DNA of 64,000 bases, taken from contig JADJEH010000002.1 of assembly GCA_016702305.1 (NCBI GenBank), positions 682,001 to 746,000 of the forward strand. The letters are read 5' to 3'. Positions 42,391 to 54,210 of the stretch are shown here, one piece after another. Source of the stretch: a bacterium (GTDB lineage: Bacteria; Electryoneota; RPQS01). The translations under genes were made by a program, and so were the position numbers. The stretch's first letter is position 1; the number at the start of each line of letters is the position of its first letter. Below the pieces are notes generated by a model that did not search any database, had not been told where the DNA came from, and worked only from the letters and a program-made list of their open reading frames with translations.

Positions 42391-43230
42391 CTACATGCGA
42401 TACGAATAGCCCACGCTCCATTCGGTGGGGGCTTTGCCTTCAGTGGGAAGTGACCAGCCAATTTGGATAAGCGAACCGCCTTCAATCTGGCCGAACGCTC
42501 CGCCAAACGTGATGCGATGAATGTCCGACCAGATGTACCCGCCGCTTACGGAAATAAGTTTGCCTGCGGCGTATTGCGCGCCAAAGCGCGAGGCCTCATA
42601 GCGGTAAGCGACATCCTTGAGCAATGCGCCGTCCCATTGATACGAAAGCGTCATGCGGCGATTGTCTGACCGTGCTGCGATGCCCCATTGAAAAGTCTGC
42701 GGGACGACCGACGCTCCGCCGAACGCTCTTTCGATGCGCGCGCCAAAATTCAAGTTTTTGCCCGGCGTCAGCATACCGATGTCAATCGCGTTGCTCCACT
42801 TTCCATCGAGCGAGTCGGCGCGCGGATACGAGCGGATCATCCGCACGGTCGCACCGACGGCCAAACGCGACATCGGCTGGTACATGATGGCAACGTAGGG
42901 TACGACGTACTTTGTGGCTCCCGGGCGGGTCTGTCCGTCCACGTAAACTCCGGTGCCCATTCGGGAGCCCTCTTCAGACGACGAATTCGCAAAGGCGGCC
43001 AGGAGTCGGTCAGTACCGTCACCAGTTGTGTTGCCGAGGCTCATATCGGAGCCCATTCCTTCGAGGGAGGCCAGTCCGGCCGGATTGAAGAGCAGGCTGG
43101 AGGGATCACCGGGGGCCGCGACTAGCGCCCCAGCCATAGCTTGGCCGCGCGGGGCGATAACTGGTGCCAGGGGTTGAGCGATGGCGGTCAAAGCGGCGAG
43201 CAGCAAGGCAAGAAGAAATATCATAAGCAT
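42391..43230 (-). CDS. Outer-membrane protein, PorV/UPF0164-like
   Basis: 279 aa from the ATG at 43230 (43224 is an alternative); an open frame extends upstream to 43338 but with unrelated residues. Signal peptide of about 20 residues ending TAIAQ, then the FadL/PorV-type start: GALVAAPGDPSSLLFNPAGL followed by ASLEGMGSDMSL. The rest is beta-strand rich (YVVPYVAIMYQPMSRLAVGATV; GGYIWSDIHRITFGGAF) ending EWSVGYSYRM. PorV is the outer-membrane shuttle of T9SS, and this gene sits 12 nt upstream of a T9SS substrate, but whether it performs that role is inference. Confidence 0.75.
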   Translation of the reverse strand: MLMIFLLALLLAALTAIAQPLAPVIAPRGQAMAGALVAAPGDPSSLLFNPAGLASLEGMGSDMSLGNTTGDGTDRLLAAFANSSSEEGSRMGTGVYVDGQTRPGATKYVVPYVAIMYQPMSRLAVGATVRMIRSYPRADSLDGKWSNAIDIGMLTPGKNLNFGARIERAFGGASVVPQTFQWGIAARSDNRRMTLSYQWDGALLKDVAYRYEASRFGAQYAAGKLISVSGGYIWSDIHRITFGGAFGQIEGGSLIQIGWSLPTEGKAPTEWSVGYSYRM

Positions 43231-43404
43231 GAATTTACGACACTTTGAGCGGAGTGGCAACCAGAAAATGGCGGGTCTTTGGAGGTAGGAGTCAGCAATT
43301 ACTCCTCTCGGGTCACGTACGTAACGCCTCTCTAACAAACGTTAATAAATTTAAAATTAAAGATTTAGAAAAAAATGGGATAAAGAAAGTGGTAAAAAAT
43401 CGTC

Positions 43405-43433
43405 TTGACAGGGAAGGTCGAGCTGCTTATATT
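43405..43433 (+). promoter_or_regulatory. rRNA operon promoter
   Basis: Consensus TTGACA (43405-43410), 17-bp spacer, TATATT (43428-43433), with an upstream A/T-rich stretch of about 60 nt. Predicted start near 43440, giving a leader of about 180 nt. Best promoter match in the window. Confidence 0.85.
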
Positions 43434-43516
43434 AGGGCCTGCTTCAAATTATGGTAGGCACAAACGCCGGGTACTGCCCGGCGTTGTTCACCGTAATGGG
43501 CAACTGAAGCTCCAAA

Positions 43517-43530
43517 TGATCTTTGACAAT
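43517..43530 (+). promoter_or_regulatory. boxA-like antitermination site in rrn leader
   Basis: TGATCTTTGACAAT resembles the E. coli rrn boxA core TGCTCTTTAACAAT. An almost identical element occurs in the spacer upstream of 23S (45688-45702), as in E. coli, where boxA lies in both leader and spacer and loads NusB-S10. Confidence 0.65.
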
Positions 43531-43560
43531 GGGAAATGTGCGATTCTGACAGGTTCCGCC
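43526..43560 (+). other. 5' arm of 16S rRNA processing stem
   Basis: Bases 43526-43560 are complementary to 45212-45245 with about one mismatch and one bulged base over some 34 positions, enclosing the whole 16S gene. This is the arrangement of the RNase III processing helix of bacterial pre-16S rRNA. Confidence 0.85.
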
Positions 43561-43620
43561 CGAACTTAGTCAGAAGGCCCTGAACAATTCAATTTTCGGA
43601 CAAATTCAGTTGTAGATAAT

Positions 43621-45154
<1,534 letters not shown>

Positions 45155-45211
45155 TCCTAAGTGCGAATTCAGTTTTGCACGGGATATGGTCGAAGGCCTT
45201 TATGACGTTTT

Positions 45212-45245
45212 GGCGGAACCTATCAGATCGCACATTTCCCATTGT
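45212..45245 (+). other. 3' arm of 16S rRNA processing stem
   Basis: Pairs with 43526-43560. It lies 67 nt after the mature 16S end, in the spacer before tRNA-Ile. A further hairpin (45281-45289 / 45301-45309) follows before the tRNA. Confidence 0.85.
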
Positions 45246-45337
45246 AATTGAAGACGGAAACAAGGCTGCATGGCAGTCTGCCTTGACCGGCGAGTAAGTC
45301 GGTCAAGGTTACGTTCCCGTCGTTTTTTTATTTGTCC

Positions 45338-45411
<74 letters not shown>

Positions 45412-45439
45412 CTATGGCATTGGGCTTGCGGGTTGGATT

Positions 45440-45512
45440 GGGGCGTTAGCTCAGCTGGGAGAGCGCCGGCTTTGCAAGCCGGAGGTCATCGGTTCGATCC
45501 CGATACGCTCCA
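45440..45512 (+). tRNA. tRNA-Ala (anticodon UGC)
   Basis: 73 nt. Acceptor GGGGCGT pairs with ACGCTCC (one G-T), anticodon loop TTTGCAA with TGC, T-loop GGTTCGATCCC. CCA not encoded. It follows tRNA-Ile by 28 nt. Confidence 0.97.
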
Positions 45513-45687
45513 CATGAGTGTGAGCGTTTGGTTCTATCACAAGATTTTGTAGTTAAGTCTCCGTCGTGGCCAACACTCCTGCCGAGTAGATTAGCCAACA
45601 GAACGGGGAGCCGGAAGCGATTCCGGTCCACATTCCGCCGGTGGATGATGAAGCCGGTGAGTTCTACCCTGCGCAAGGGTAGTGTCT

Positions 45688-45702
45688 TGATCTTTGACAA
45701 TT
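45688..45702 (+). promoter_or_regulatory. boxA-like site in 16S-23S spacer
   Basis: TGATCTTTGACAATT, identical over 14 bases to the leader element at 43517-43530. Duplication in leader and spacer is the arrangement known from E. coli rrn operons. Confidence 0.65.
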
Positions 45703-45783
45703 GGAAGGTAAAATGCAACTTCGTTTGAAGTTCATTTTTTCTCGAGCATAATAAGATACCGAGGATAGCGATTCAAGGTCTGA

Positions 45784-45805
45784 GAAGTTTTGGTTTGCGG
45801 TTGGC
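45784..45805 (+). other. 5' arm of 23S rRNA processing stem
   Basis: 22 bases complementary, with one mismatch, to 48775-48796 downstream of 23S; the two arms enclose the whole 23S gene and fit an RNase III processing helix. Confidence 0.8.
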
Positions 45806-45842
45806 ATTCAACGGCAATTCAATAGCTTCGCAAAAGATTTTT

Positions 45843-48757
<2,915 letters not shown>

Positions 48758-48774
48758 ATAAATTGTCTTCGCAA

Positions 48775-48796
48775 GCCAACCGCAACCCAAAACTTC
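48775..48796 (+). other. 3' arm of 23S rRNA processing stem
   Basis: Pairs with 45784-45805, 17 nt beyond the mature 23S end. The rest of the 23S-5S spacer has one further hairpin (about 48821-48840) and nothing else recognised. Confidence 0.8.
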
Positions 48797-48913
48797 GACT
48801 GAGAATTGCTACCCTCGGGGCTCGAGAAATTATCGAGTTTCGACGGAGTTGCGCATAAAGCGCGGAGCAGGTGTAACAGCCTGCCCCGCCCCTTCCAATT
48901 GTTATTGTTTTTT

Positions 48914-49029
48914 TCCGCTGGTCATAGAGAAAGGGCCACACCTCTTCCCATTCCGAACAGAGTCGTTAAGCCTTTCTTCGCCGATGGTACTTGCTGGGCA
49001 ACTGGCTGGGAGAGTAGGGCGTCAGCGGG
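48914..49029 (+). rRNA. 5S ribosomal RNA
   Basis: About 116 nt. Terminal helix CCGCTG (48915-48920) with CAGCGG (49023-49028); the characteristic loop segment CCACACCTCTTCCCATTCCG followed by AACAGAG and the 3' GGGAGAGTAGGGCGTCAGC are present. Ends accurate to a few bases. A strong terminator follows 12 nt later. Confidence 0.93.
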
Positions 49030-49040
49030 AATATATTTAG

Positions 49041-49076
49041 AAAAGCCCTTGACTTTCAGAGTCAAGGGCTTTTTCT
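49041..49076 (+). terminator. rRNA operon terminator
   Basis: Perfect 14-bp inverted repeat, 49041-49054 against 49060-49073, loop TTCAG-like, followed by TTCTTT. It closes the rrn operon. Confidence 0.92.
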
Positions 49077-49107
49077 TTGGTTGTCATCATCCAGAACTAA
49101 ATCTTTC

Positions 49108-49941
49108 ATGAAGTTTCTCCTAATCGCTATTTCCTTCGCCATGCTGGCTGTTTCGTGCTCGCATTCCCGGCCTTATGTGTATCATCGGCAAACACACGAG
49201 CTGCTGCATAGTGTTTTGTGGATGCAGCGATCGGCTGAGTATCGCGCCGCCTGTGAGACGGTCTACCTGGGCGCATTTGCCGAGCTCGAACGTGCTTTGA
49301 GCGACACGACCTGGAGTGCGGCGACCGAGCAGCAGCCGCCGTTCGGCAGGAAGCCGCCCGCGATTATTGTGGACGTTGACGAGACCGTGCTCGATAATTC
49401 TCCCTATGAAGCGCGGCTGGTGCTGGACGGATCCAGCTACCCAATGCGTTGGGACGAGTGGTGCTGTGAAGAAAAAGCACCAGCGTTGCCCGGCGCGGTG
49501 GAATTCCTGCGCGAGGCGGATCGGCGCGGCGTTGCGATCTTCTACGTGACGAACCGCGACGTGAAGCTCGATGAGTGCACATGGCGCAATTTGCGGGCGC
49601 AGGGTTTTCCGCAGACGGCGACGGCCGAACAGGTCATGACCAAAGACGAGCGTGAGGGCTGGGGCTCCGACAAGAGCACCCGACGCGAGTACATTTCCCG
49701 CTCGCACCGAGTTATTCAAATCGCCGGAGACAATCTGGATGACTTCGTAGGCTACAAGAAATCCACGGACGAACGGGACGGGCTGGCGAACCAGTACTCA
49801 GCTTGGTGGGGAACACGCTGGCTGATGCTGCCGAATCCGGCTTATGGATCATGGGAACGGGCTCTGTTGAATTATGATAACACGATAAGCGACAGTGTCG
49901 CCCTGCGCAAGAAATACGACGCACTCCGGCCCGAGCGTTAG
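49108..49941 (+). CDS. HAD-family acid phosphatase lipoprotein (class B/C, e(P4)-like)
   Basis: 277 aa from the ATG at 49108. Lipobox LAVSC places the lipidated Cys at residue 17. The nucleophile motif DVDET starts at residue 89 (AIIVDVDETVLDN), with FYVTNRD as motif II and GDNLDDF as motif IV, matching the HAD IIIB subfamily of outer-membrane acid phosphatases (OlpA, e(P4)) that release phosphate from nucleotides and other monoesters. It begins only about 32 nt after the rrn terminator, so a promoter must overlap that terminator or the gene depends on read-through. Confidence 0.92.
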   Translation: MKFLLIAISFAMLAVSCSHSRPYVYHRQTHELLHSVLWMQRSAEYRAACETVYLGAFAELERALSDTTWSAATEQQPPFGRKPPAIIVDVDETVLDNSPYEARLVLDGSSYPMRWDEWCCEEKAPALPGAVEFLREADRRGVAIFYVTNRDVKLDECTWRNLRAQGFPQTATAEQVMTKDEREGWGSDKSTRREYISRSHRVIQIAGDNLDDFVGYKKSTDERDGLANQYSAWWGTRWLMLPNPAYGSWERALLNYDNTISDSVALRKKYDALRPER

Positions 49942-49967
49942 GCAGCGTGATCGCCGGAAGTCAGACC

Positions 49968-49993
49968 AAGCCGCTCCCCGAGCGGCTTGTTTG
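49968..49993 (+). terminator. Terminator of acid phosphatase gene
   Basis: 8-bp stem 49968-49975 against 49981-49988, loop CCCCG-type, followed by GTTTGT. 26 nt after the stop codon. Confidence 0.7.
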
Positions 49994-50054
49994 TGAAGAA
50001 TAGCAAAATCACTCAGGAATCTCATGTCCGGTGACACGTTACACGTGAAGAACA

Positions 50055-51494
50055 GTGAATCGTCCACGGTTTAGTGTGCAGGTGTTTTGGCTGTCCGCAG
50101 CGCTCTATTGCTTGCAATGCAGCAAGGCACTTAGAATCGCGCCGCTTTACGACGATTGGCCGCTGATAGTCGGCGCCGAGCGCTGCCTGTCCGGCGACGG
50201 CGTCGTTCGCGGGCTTCTGAATTTTTTTGAATCGCCCCTCTTCATCATGTGGCGGCCGCTGCACGTCATGCACTTCGCGCTGGCCGACGGCGAGTCACTG
50301 TTCTGGGTTCAGTTGGTGAAGCTGGCCGCCATCCTAATCTGTGGCTTGAGTCTTGTTTGGTCGGCCCGTGCGATCGGACTTTCCAGGCCCGCAAGTTACA
50401 TCGCTGGTGCGGTTCTTTTCCTGCACCAATGTCAAGTGCTTGGTGGCGAGCCGGACTTGATGGGCGACGTTATTGTCACGTTATCGGCGATCCTTGTCGT
50501 CGGATTGGTTGGGCAATATGCGTACGGGAAGCGACCGGCTCGCGATTACGCTGCGCTGACCGGTTTGCTCACGGCATTTGCCTGTATGGGCAAAGAGGCG
50601 GGAGTTATGATCCCGGTGATTCCGCTTGTCGCCTGGGCCATACGGGATCGGCGTGCGTTGTCGGCGAGGAACGGCCACATGTACGCAATTGCCGTTAGTG
50701 CGGCCGTTGTCGCCGCCTATCTTACGATTCGGACGCTCGTGCTCGGACTCCCGCTCAGTGATAGCGGCTCCGATTGGAGTTTTCATTACGGCGGCAATAT
50801 TCTATACAATATCGCGCTGATTAGCGGCGCGCTCATCTGTCCGGTTTCCACTATCCAGATCTTTCTTCGCAATACTCCGCTGACGATTCTCGCGGTTGTC
50901 TGCTCGGCTGTTGTCGCAGGATTGCTCATTTACGGAGTGCTGCGGCTGCGCAAGGATGAAAACCTCAAGCGGGTGATGTGGCTGGTGATACTCTTTGTCC
51001 TGATGCAGGGGCCAGCGCTGCTGTTCGAGCATACCAACGAAAGAAACTTCTCGCGATCCCTGCCGTTGGGAATCCTCGCCTGTTCGTTCGCGGTAAGCGC
51101 CATCTGGAAACGATCCCGCGCCGGTGTAAAGTTGATGCTTGTGTCTTTGCTGGGAGTTTGGATCGTATTGTCCCAGGCCGCGACGTACGACAAAATAGAT
51201 GCCATCATGCGTATGCACGCGCGGGGAACGGACTTCCTCGACCAGGTCCAGCATCTGATGCCGACTCCGCCGGATCGTCCTATTCTGTTCGCCTGTGAAT
51301 CGGCGCCGCAAGGTTACTCGGAGTACGATCAGCCGTTTTGGGTCTTCATGCCCGGCACGTCCGATCTGGGGCTGCAGCATCGCTACCACGCTCCCGGTTT
51401 TCGGAGTGACTTTGTCGTGGTTGACTCTCTGGCGGCTTCCCCGGACGCCGATTTCTGGGTTTCAAAGGACGGCAAAGTAGCGCGCTCCCGATGA
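50055..51494 (+). CDS. Polytopic membrane protein, GT-C glycosyltransferase-like
   Basis: 479 aa from a GTG at 50055. About ten hydrophobic helices; after the first helix a conserved-looking YDDWPLIVG sequence resembles the acidic active-site loop of GT-C (dolichyl-phosphate-sugar dependent) glycosyltransferases, and the C-terminal 90 residues form a soluble periplasmic domain (from about residue 385, YDKIDAIMRMHARGTDFLDQ, to the end). It probably transfers a lipid-linked sugar on the outer face of the inner membrane. The GT-C call rests on architecture and one motif and is tentative. It is a single-gene unit. Confidence 0.6.
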   Translation: MNRPRFSVQVFWLSAALYCLQCSKALRIAPLYDDWPLIVGAERCLSGDGVVRGLLNFFESPLFIMWRPLHVMHFALADGESLFWVQLVKLAAILICGLSLVWSARAIGLSRPASYIAGAVLFLHQCQVLGGEPDLMGDVIVTLSAILVVGLVGQYAYGKRPARDYAALTGLLTAFACMGKEAGVMIPVIPLVAWAIRDRRALSARNGHMYAIAVSAAVVAAYLTIRTLVLGLPLSDSGSDWSFHYGGNILYNIALISGALICPVSTIQIFLRNTPLTILAVVCSAVVAGLLIYGVLRLRKDENLKRVMWLVILFVLMQGPALLFEHTNERNFSRSLPLGILACSFAVSAIWKRSRAGVKLMLVSLLGVWIVLSQAATYDKIDAIMRMHARGTDFLDQVQHLMPTPPDRPILFACESAPQGYSEYDQPFWVFMPGTSDLGLQHRYHAPGFRSDFVVVDSLAASPDADFWVSKDGKVARSR

Positions 51495-51666
51495 GATATG
51501 CGGTTACGGCCCGGGTCGTGTTTCAATTTGCGGGGTCCAGATCAGCCGATGTTTGTTAATTTGACGCCCGCTATGCTCTCCGGGCCGCGTTGAGAGTTGG
51601 TGTGGTCATTTCCGGTACAGCGGCGAATTCCGTTTCAGCCCCGCGATCTCAGCAGATTTATTTGTC

Positions 51667-51696
51667 AGGCCGCTCGACGAGCGGCTTGTTTTTTGT
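51667..51696 (+). terminator. Terminator upstream of the hut operon
   Basis: 7-bp GC stem 51669-51675 against 51679-51685, loop GAC, followed by TTGTTTTTT. It lies 175 nt after the GT-C-like gene. The T-run overlaps the -35 box of the following promoter. Confidence 0.75.
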
Positions 51697-51714
51697 GGAT
51701 TTAGTCGCTATATT
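51686..51714 (+). promoter_or_regulatory. Candidate hut-operon promoter
   Basis: TTGTTT (51686-51691), 17-bp spacer, TATATT (51709-51714). Predicted leader about 54 nt with a small hairpin (51735-51739 / 51744-51748 region) and no Shine-Dalgarno before the ATG at 51775. No obvious HutC operator is seen. Confidence 0.5.
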
Positions 51715-51774
51715 CCGTATTGGAGAAAAGCCGCAAATGCGGCCATGCTATAACTATAAGCATAACTTTTTCAT

Positions 51775-53427
51775 ATGTTTGAAATACCCAAGACGCCGAC
51801 GGGGACGGCCTTGACCTGCAAGGGCTGGCTACAGGAAGCAGCCTACCGTATGCTTTTGAACAACCTCGATGCTCAGGTCGCCGAGGATCGTGAACAGTTG
51901 ATCGTCTATGGTGGAACTGGAAAAGCCGCTCGCAACCGGGAAGCATTGCGCCTCATTCTCGATGCATTGCGGAATCTTGAGGCGGACGAAACGCTGCTTG
52001 TGCAGTCGGGCAAGCCAGTGGGTGTCGTGAAGACGCACGCCGATGCGCCGCGCGTGCTGATCGCGAATTCGAACCTTGTGCCGCAGTGGGCCACGTGGGA
52101 GTATTTTCACGAGCTTGAAGCCAAAGGGCTGATCATGTATGGCCAGATGACAGCGGGCTCGTGGATTTACATCGGAACGCAAGGTATCCTGCAAGGGACT
52201 TTCGAGACGTTTGCCGCAGCCGGTCGAAAGCACTTTGGCGGGAGTTTGCGCGGCACTTGGACGCTGACTGGCGGTTTAGGGGGCATGGGCGGCGCGCAGC
52301 CACTTGCAGTGACCTTAAATGGCGGCGCCGTGTTGTGTGTCGAAGTGGACCGCGCGCGCCTGCAGCGGCGTGTGGATATCGGCTATTGTGATCGCGCGTG
52401 CGAGTCGCTGGACGAAGCGCTCGAGTTGGTCACCGTCGCGGCGCAAAATGAAGAACCGCTGTCGGTCGGCCTATTAGGGAATTGCGCCGACGTGTTTCCG
52501 GAGCTTCTGAAGCGCGACAATTTGCCGCACATCGTCACGGATCAGACCTCGGCGCACGATGAGCTGCACGGCTACATTCCGCACGGCATGTCTTACACAG
52601 ACGCGTTGAAATTGCGCAAGGACGATCCGAAAGAGTATATCAACCGTTCGATGCACTCGATGGCTGTGCACTGCCGCGCGATGAAAGAGATGCAGGACTG
52701 CGGCGTGATCGCCTTTGACTATGGCAACAACTTACGCGGCCAAGCGTTGAAAGCGGGCTATGCCGAGGCTTTCGCCTATCCAGGCTTCGTTCCCGCATAC
52801 GTTCGACCGCTATTCTGTGAGGGCAAGGGCCCGTTCCGCTGGGCGGCTCTGTCCGGGGACCCACAGGATATTTACACCATTGACAAACAGGCGCTCGAGC
52901 TTTTCCCCGACGATGAAGGGCTTCAGCGCTGGATTCGCTTCGCCACGCCGAAAATACCATTTCAAGGGCTGCCTGCGCGCATCTGCTGGTTAGGTCAGGG
53001 AGACCGCGCGAAGTTAGGGCTCGCGATCAACGATCTGGTGGCGAGCGGCGCGGTTTCGGCGCCGATTGTGATTGGCCGCGATCATCTCGATTGCGGCTCT
53101 GTCGCGTCGCCGAATCGTGAAACAGAGGCGATGCTCGACGGATCCGATGCGATTTCCGATTGGCCTTTGCTCAATGCGCTGGTGAATACCGCCAGCGGCG
53201 CGACGTGGGTGAGCTTTCATCATGGCGGCGGCGTCGGCATCGGTGCATCGCAGCACGCCGGACAGGTGATTGTCGCCGACGGCACCGCCGAAGCGGCACG
53301 GCGCATCGCGCGCGTACTCACCAACGACCCTGCGATGGGCGTTTTTCGACATCACGATGCCGGTTACGAACTCGCTACACAGACTGCACAAACCAAGAAC
53401 GTCCGGATTCCCGGCCTAAACTACTGA
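51775..53427 (+). CDS. hutU: Urocanate hydratase
   Basis: 550 aa. NAD-dependent hydration of urocanate to 4-imidazolone-5-propionate. Recognisable blocks: KGWLQEAAYRMLLNNLD, LIVYGGTGKAARN, QSGKPVGVVKTH, YGQMTAGSWIYIGTQGILQG, GRKHFGG, TLTGGLGGMGGAQPLA, and near the C-terminus SFHHGGGVGIG. The full length matches the family. It is the first gene of a long plus-strand operon; the next gene starts 1 nt after its stop. Confidence 0.96.
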   Translation: MFEIPKTPTGTALTCKGWLQEAAYRMLLNNLDAQVAEDREQLIVYGGTGKAARNREALRLILDALRNLEADETLLVQSGKPVGVVKTHADAPRVLIANSNLVPQWATWEYFHELEAKGLIMYGQMTAGSWIYIGTQGILQGTFETFAAAGRKHFGGSLRGTWTLTGGLGGMGGAQPLAVTLNGGAVLCVEVDRARLQRRVDIGYCDRACESLDEALELVTVAAQNEEPLSVGLLGNCADVFPELLKRDNLPHIVTDQTSAHDELHGYIPHGMSYTDALKLRKDDPKEYINRSMHSMAVHCRAMKEMQDCGVIAFDYGNNLRGQALKAGYAEAFAYPGFVPAYVRPLFCEGKGPFRWAALSGDPQDIYTIDKQALELFPDDEGLQRWIRFATPKIPFQGLPARICWLGQGDRAKLGLAINDLVASGAVSAPIVIGRDHLDCGSVASPNRETEAMLDGSDAISDWPLLNALVNTASGATWVSFHHGGGVGIGASQHAGQVIVADGTAEAARRIARVLTNDPAMGVFRHHDAGYELATQTAQTKNVRIPGLNY

Positions 53428-53428
53428 C

Positions 53429-54208
53429 ATGAGCTATCAGAACATACTTTGGGAGACTGCCGGACAGGTCGGCATTCTCACTATCAATCGTCCGGCGGCG
53501 CTGAACTCTCTGAATGGCGTAACGCTTGACGAGATTGAAACGTGCGTGAACAACGAACTCAACGATGACGTGCGCGCGCTGGTGATCACCGGCGCGGGCG
53601 AAAAGAGCTTCGTTGCGGGAGCGGACATCACCGAAATTCACGAACTGACGGCGGCCTCCGGTTGGACGTTCACGGAGCGCGGCAACGGCCTGTTCTCGCG
53701 CATCGAGGCCCTGCAAATTCCGGTGATCGCTGCTGTGAACGGCTTCGCACTTGGTGGGGGCTGCGAACTTGCGATGGCCTGTCACCTGCGCATCGCGTCG
53801 GAGAAAGCGAAGTTCGGTCAGCCGGAAATCAAATTGGGCATCATACCCGGATACGGCGGTACGCAGCGCCTGGCGCGTTTGGTCGGCACGGGGCGCGCGC
53901 TTGACCTGTTGCTCTCAGGTCGCATGGTTGATGCGGCCACGGCGCTGGCCTGGGGGCTGGTCAATGAAGTTGTCGCGCCCGATCAAACGCGAACCCGCGC
54001 CGTAGAGCTTGCCACGCAGTTTGCGCAGGCCGCGCCGATTGCCCGCAAGGCGATTCTCGAAGCGGTTTACGCGGGAGCGGGACGTCCGTTGGCCGAGGGA
54101 TTGAAGGCCGAAGAACGACTCTTCGCGCACTGCTGCAATACGAGCGACAAGAACGAAGGCACGGCGGCTTTCCTCGAGAAACGCGAAGCGCGCTTCACGG
54201 GCGAGTAA
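53429..54208 (+). CDS. Enoyl-CoA hydratase/isomerase (crotonase) family
   Basis: 259 aa. INRPAALNSLN, AGADITEI (oxyanion-hole segment), NGFALGGGCELAMACHLRIA (first catalytic Glu) and GQPEIKLGIIPGYGGTQRL (second catalytic Glu), so both glutamates of true hydratases are present. It is placed between hutU and hutI with 1- and 2-nt gaps, though histidine degradation needs no crotonase. It may serve fatty-acid or amino-acid breakdown and be co-expressed for catabolic growth. Confidence 0.94.
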   Translation: MSYQNILWETAGQVGILTINRPAALNSLNGVTLDEIETCVNNELNDDVRALVITGAGEKSFVAGADITEIHELTAASGWTFTERGNGLFSRIEALQIPVIAAVNGFALGGGCELAMACHLRIASEKAKFGQPEIKLGIIPGYGGTQRLARLVGTGRALDLLLSGRMVDAATALAWGLVNEVVAPDQTRTRAVELATQFAQAAPIARKAILEAVYAGAGRPLAEGLKAEERLFAHCCNTSDKNEGTAAFLEKREARFTGE

Positions 54209-54210
54209 CG

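Larger units (their letters stand above)
43231..43620. other. rRNA operon promoter and leader region
   Basis: 390 nt. Contains an A/T tract (about 43330-43400) resembling an UP element, the rrn promoter (43405-43433), a GC hairpin 43463-43471 / 43477-43485 early in the leader, a boxA-like site (43517-43530) and the 5' arm of the 16S processing stem (43526-43560). The open frame at 43245-43457 crosses the promoter and is not a gene. Confidence 0.8.
45513..45842 (+). other. Spacer between tRNA-Ala and 23S rRNA
   Basis: 330 nt without a gene. It holds the second boxA-like site (45688-45702), a small hairpin (around 45712-45735) and the 5' arm of the 23S processing stem (45784-45805). Short open frames here are not coding. 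Confidence 0.8.

Noticed and set aside
43245..43457. 70-aa plus-strand ORF before the rRNA operon
   Set aside because: It runs through the A/T tract and both promoter hexamers of the rrn promoter and has no ribosome site.
45281..45330. Hairpin plus T-run in the 16S-tRNA spacer as a terminator
   Set aside because: It lies inside the rRNA operon ahead of tRNA-Ile and is separated from the T-run; more likely a structural or processing element overridden by antitermination.
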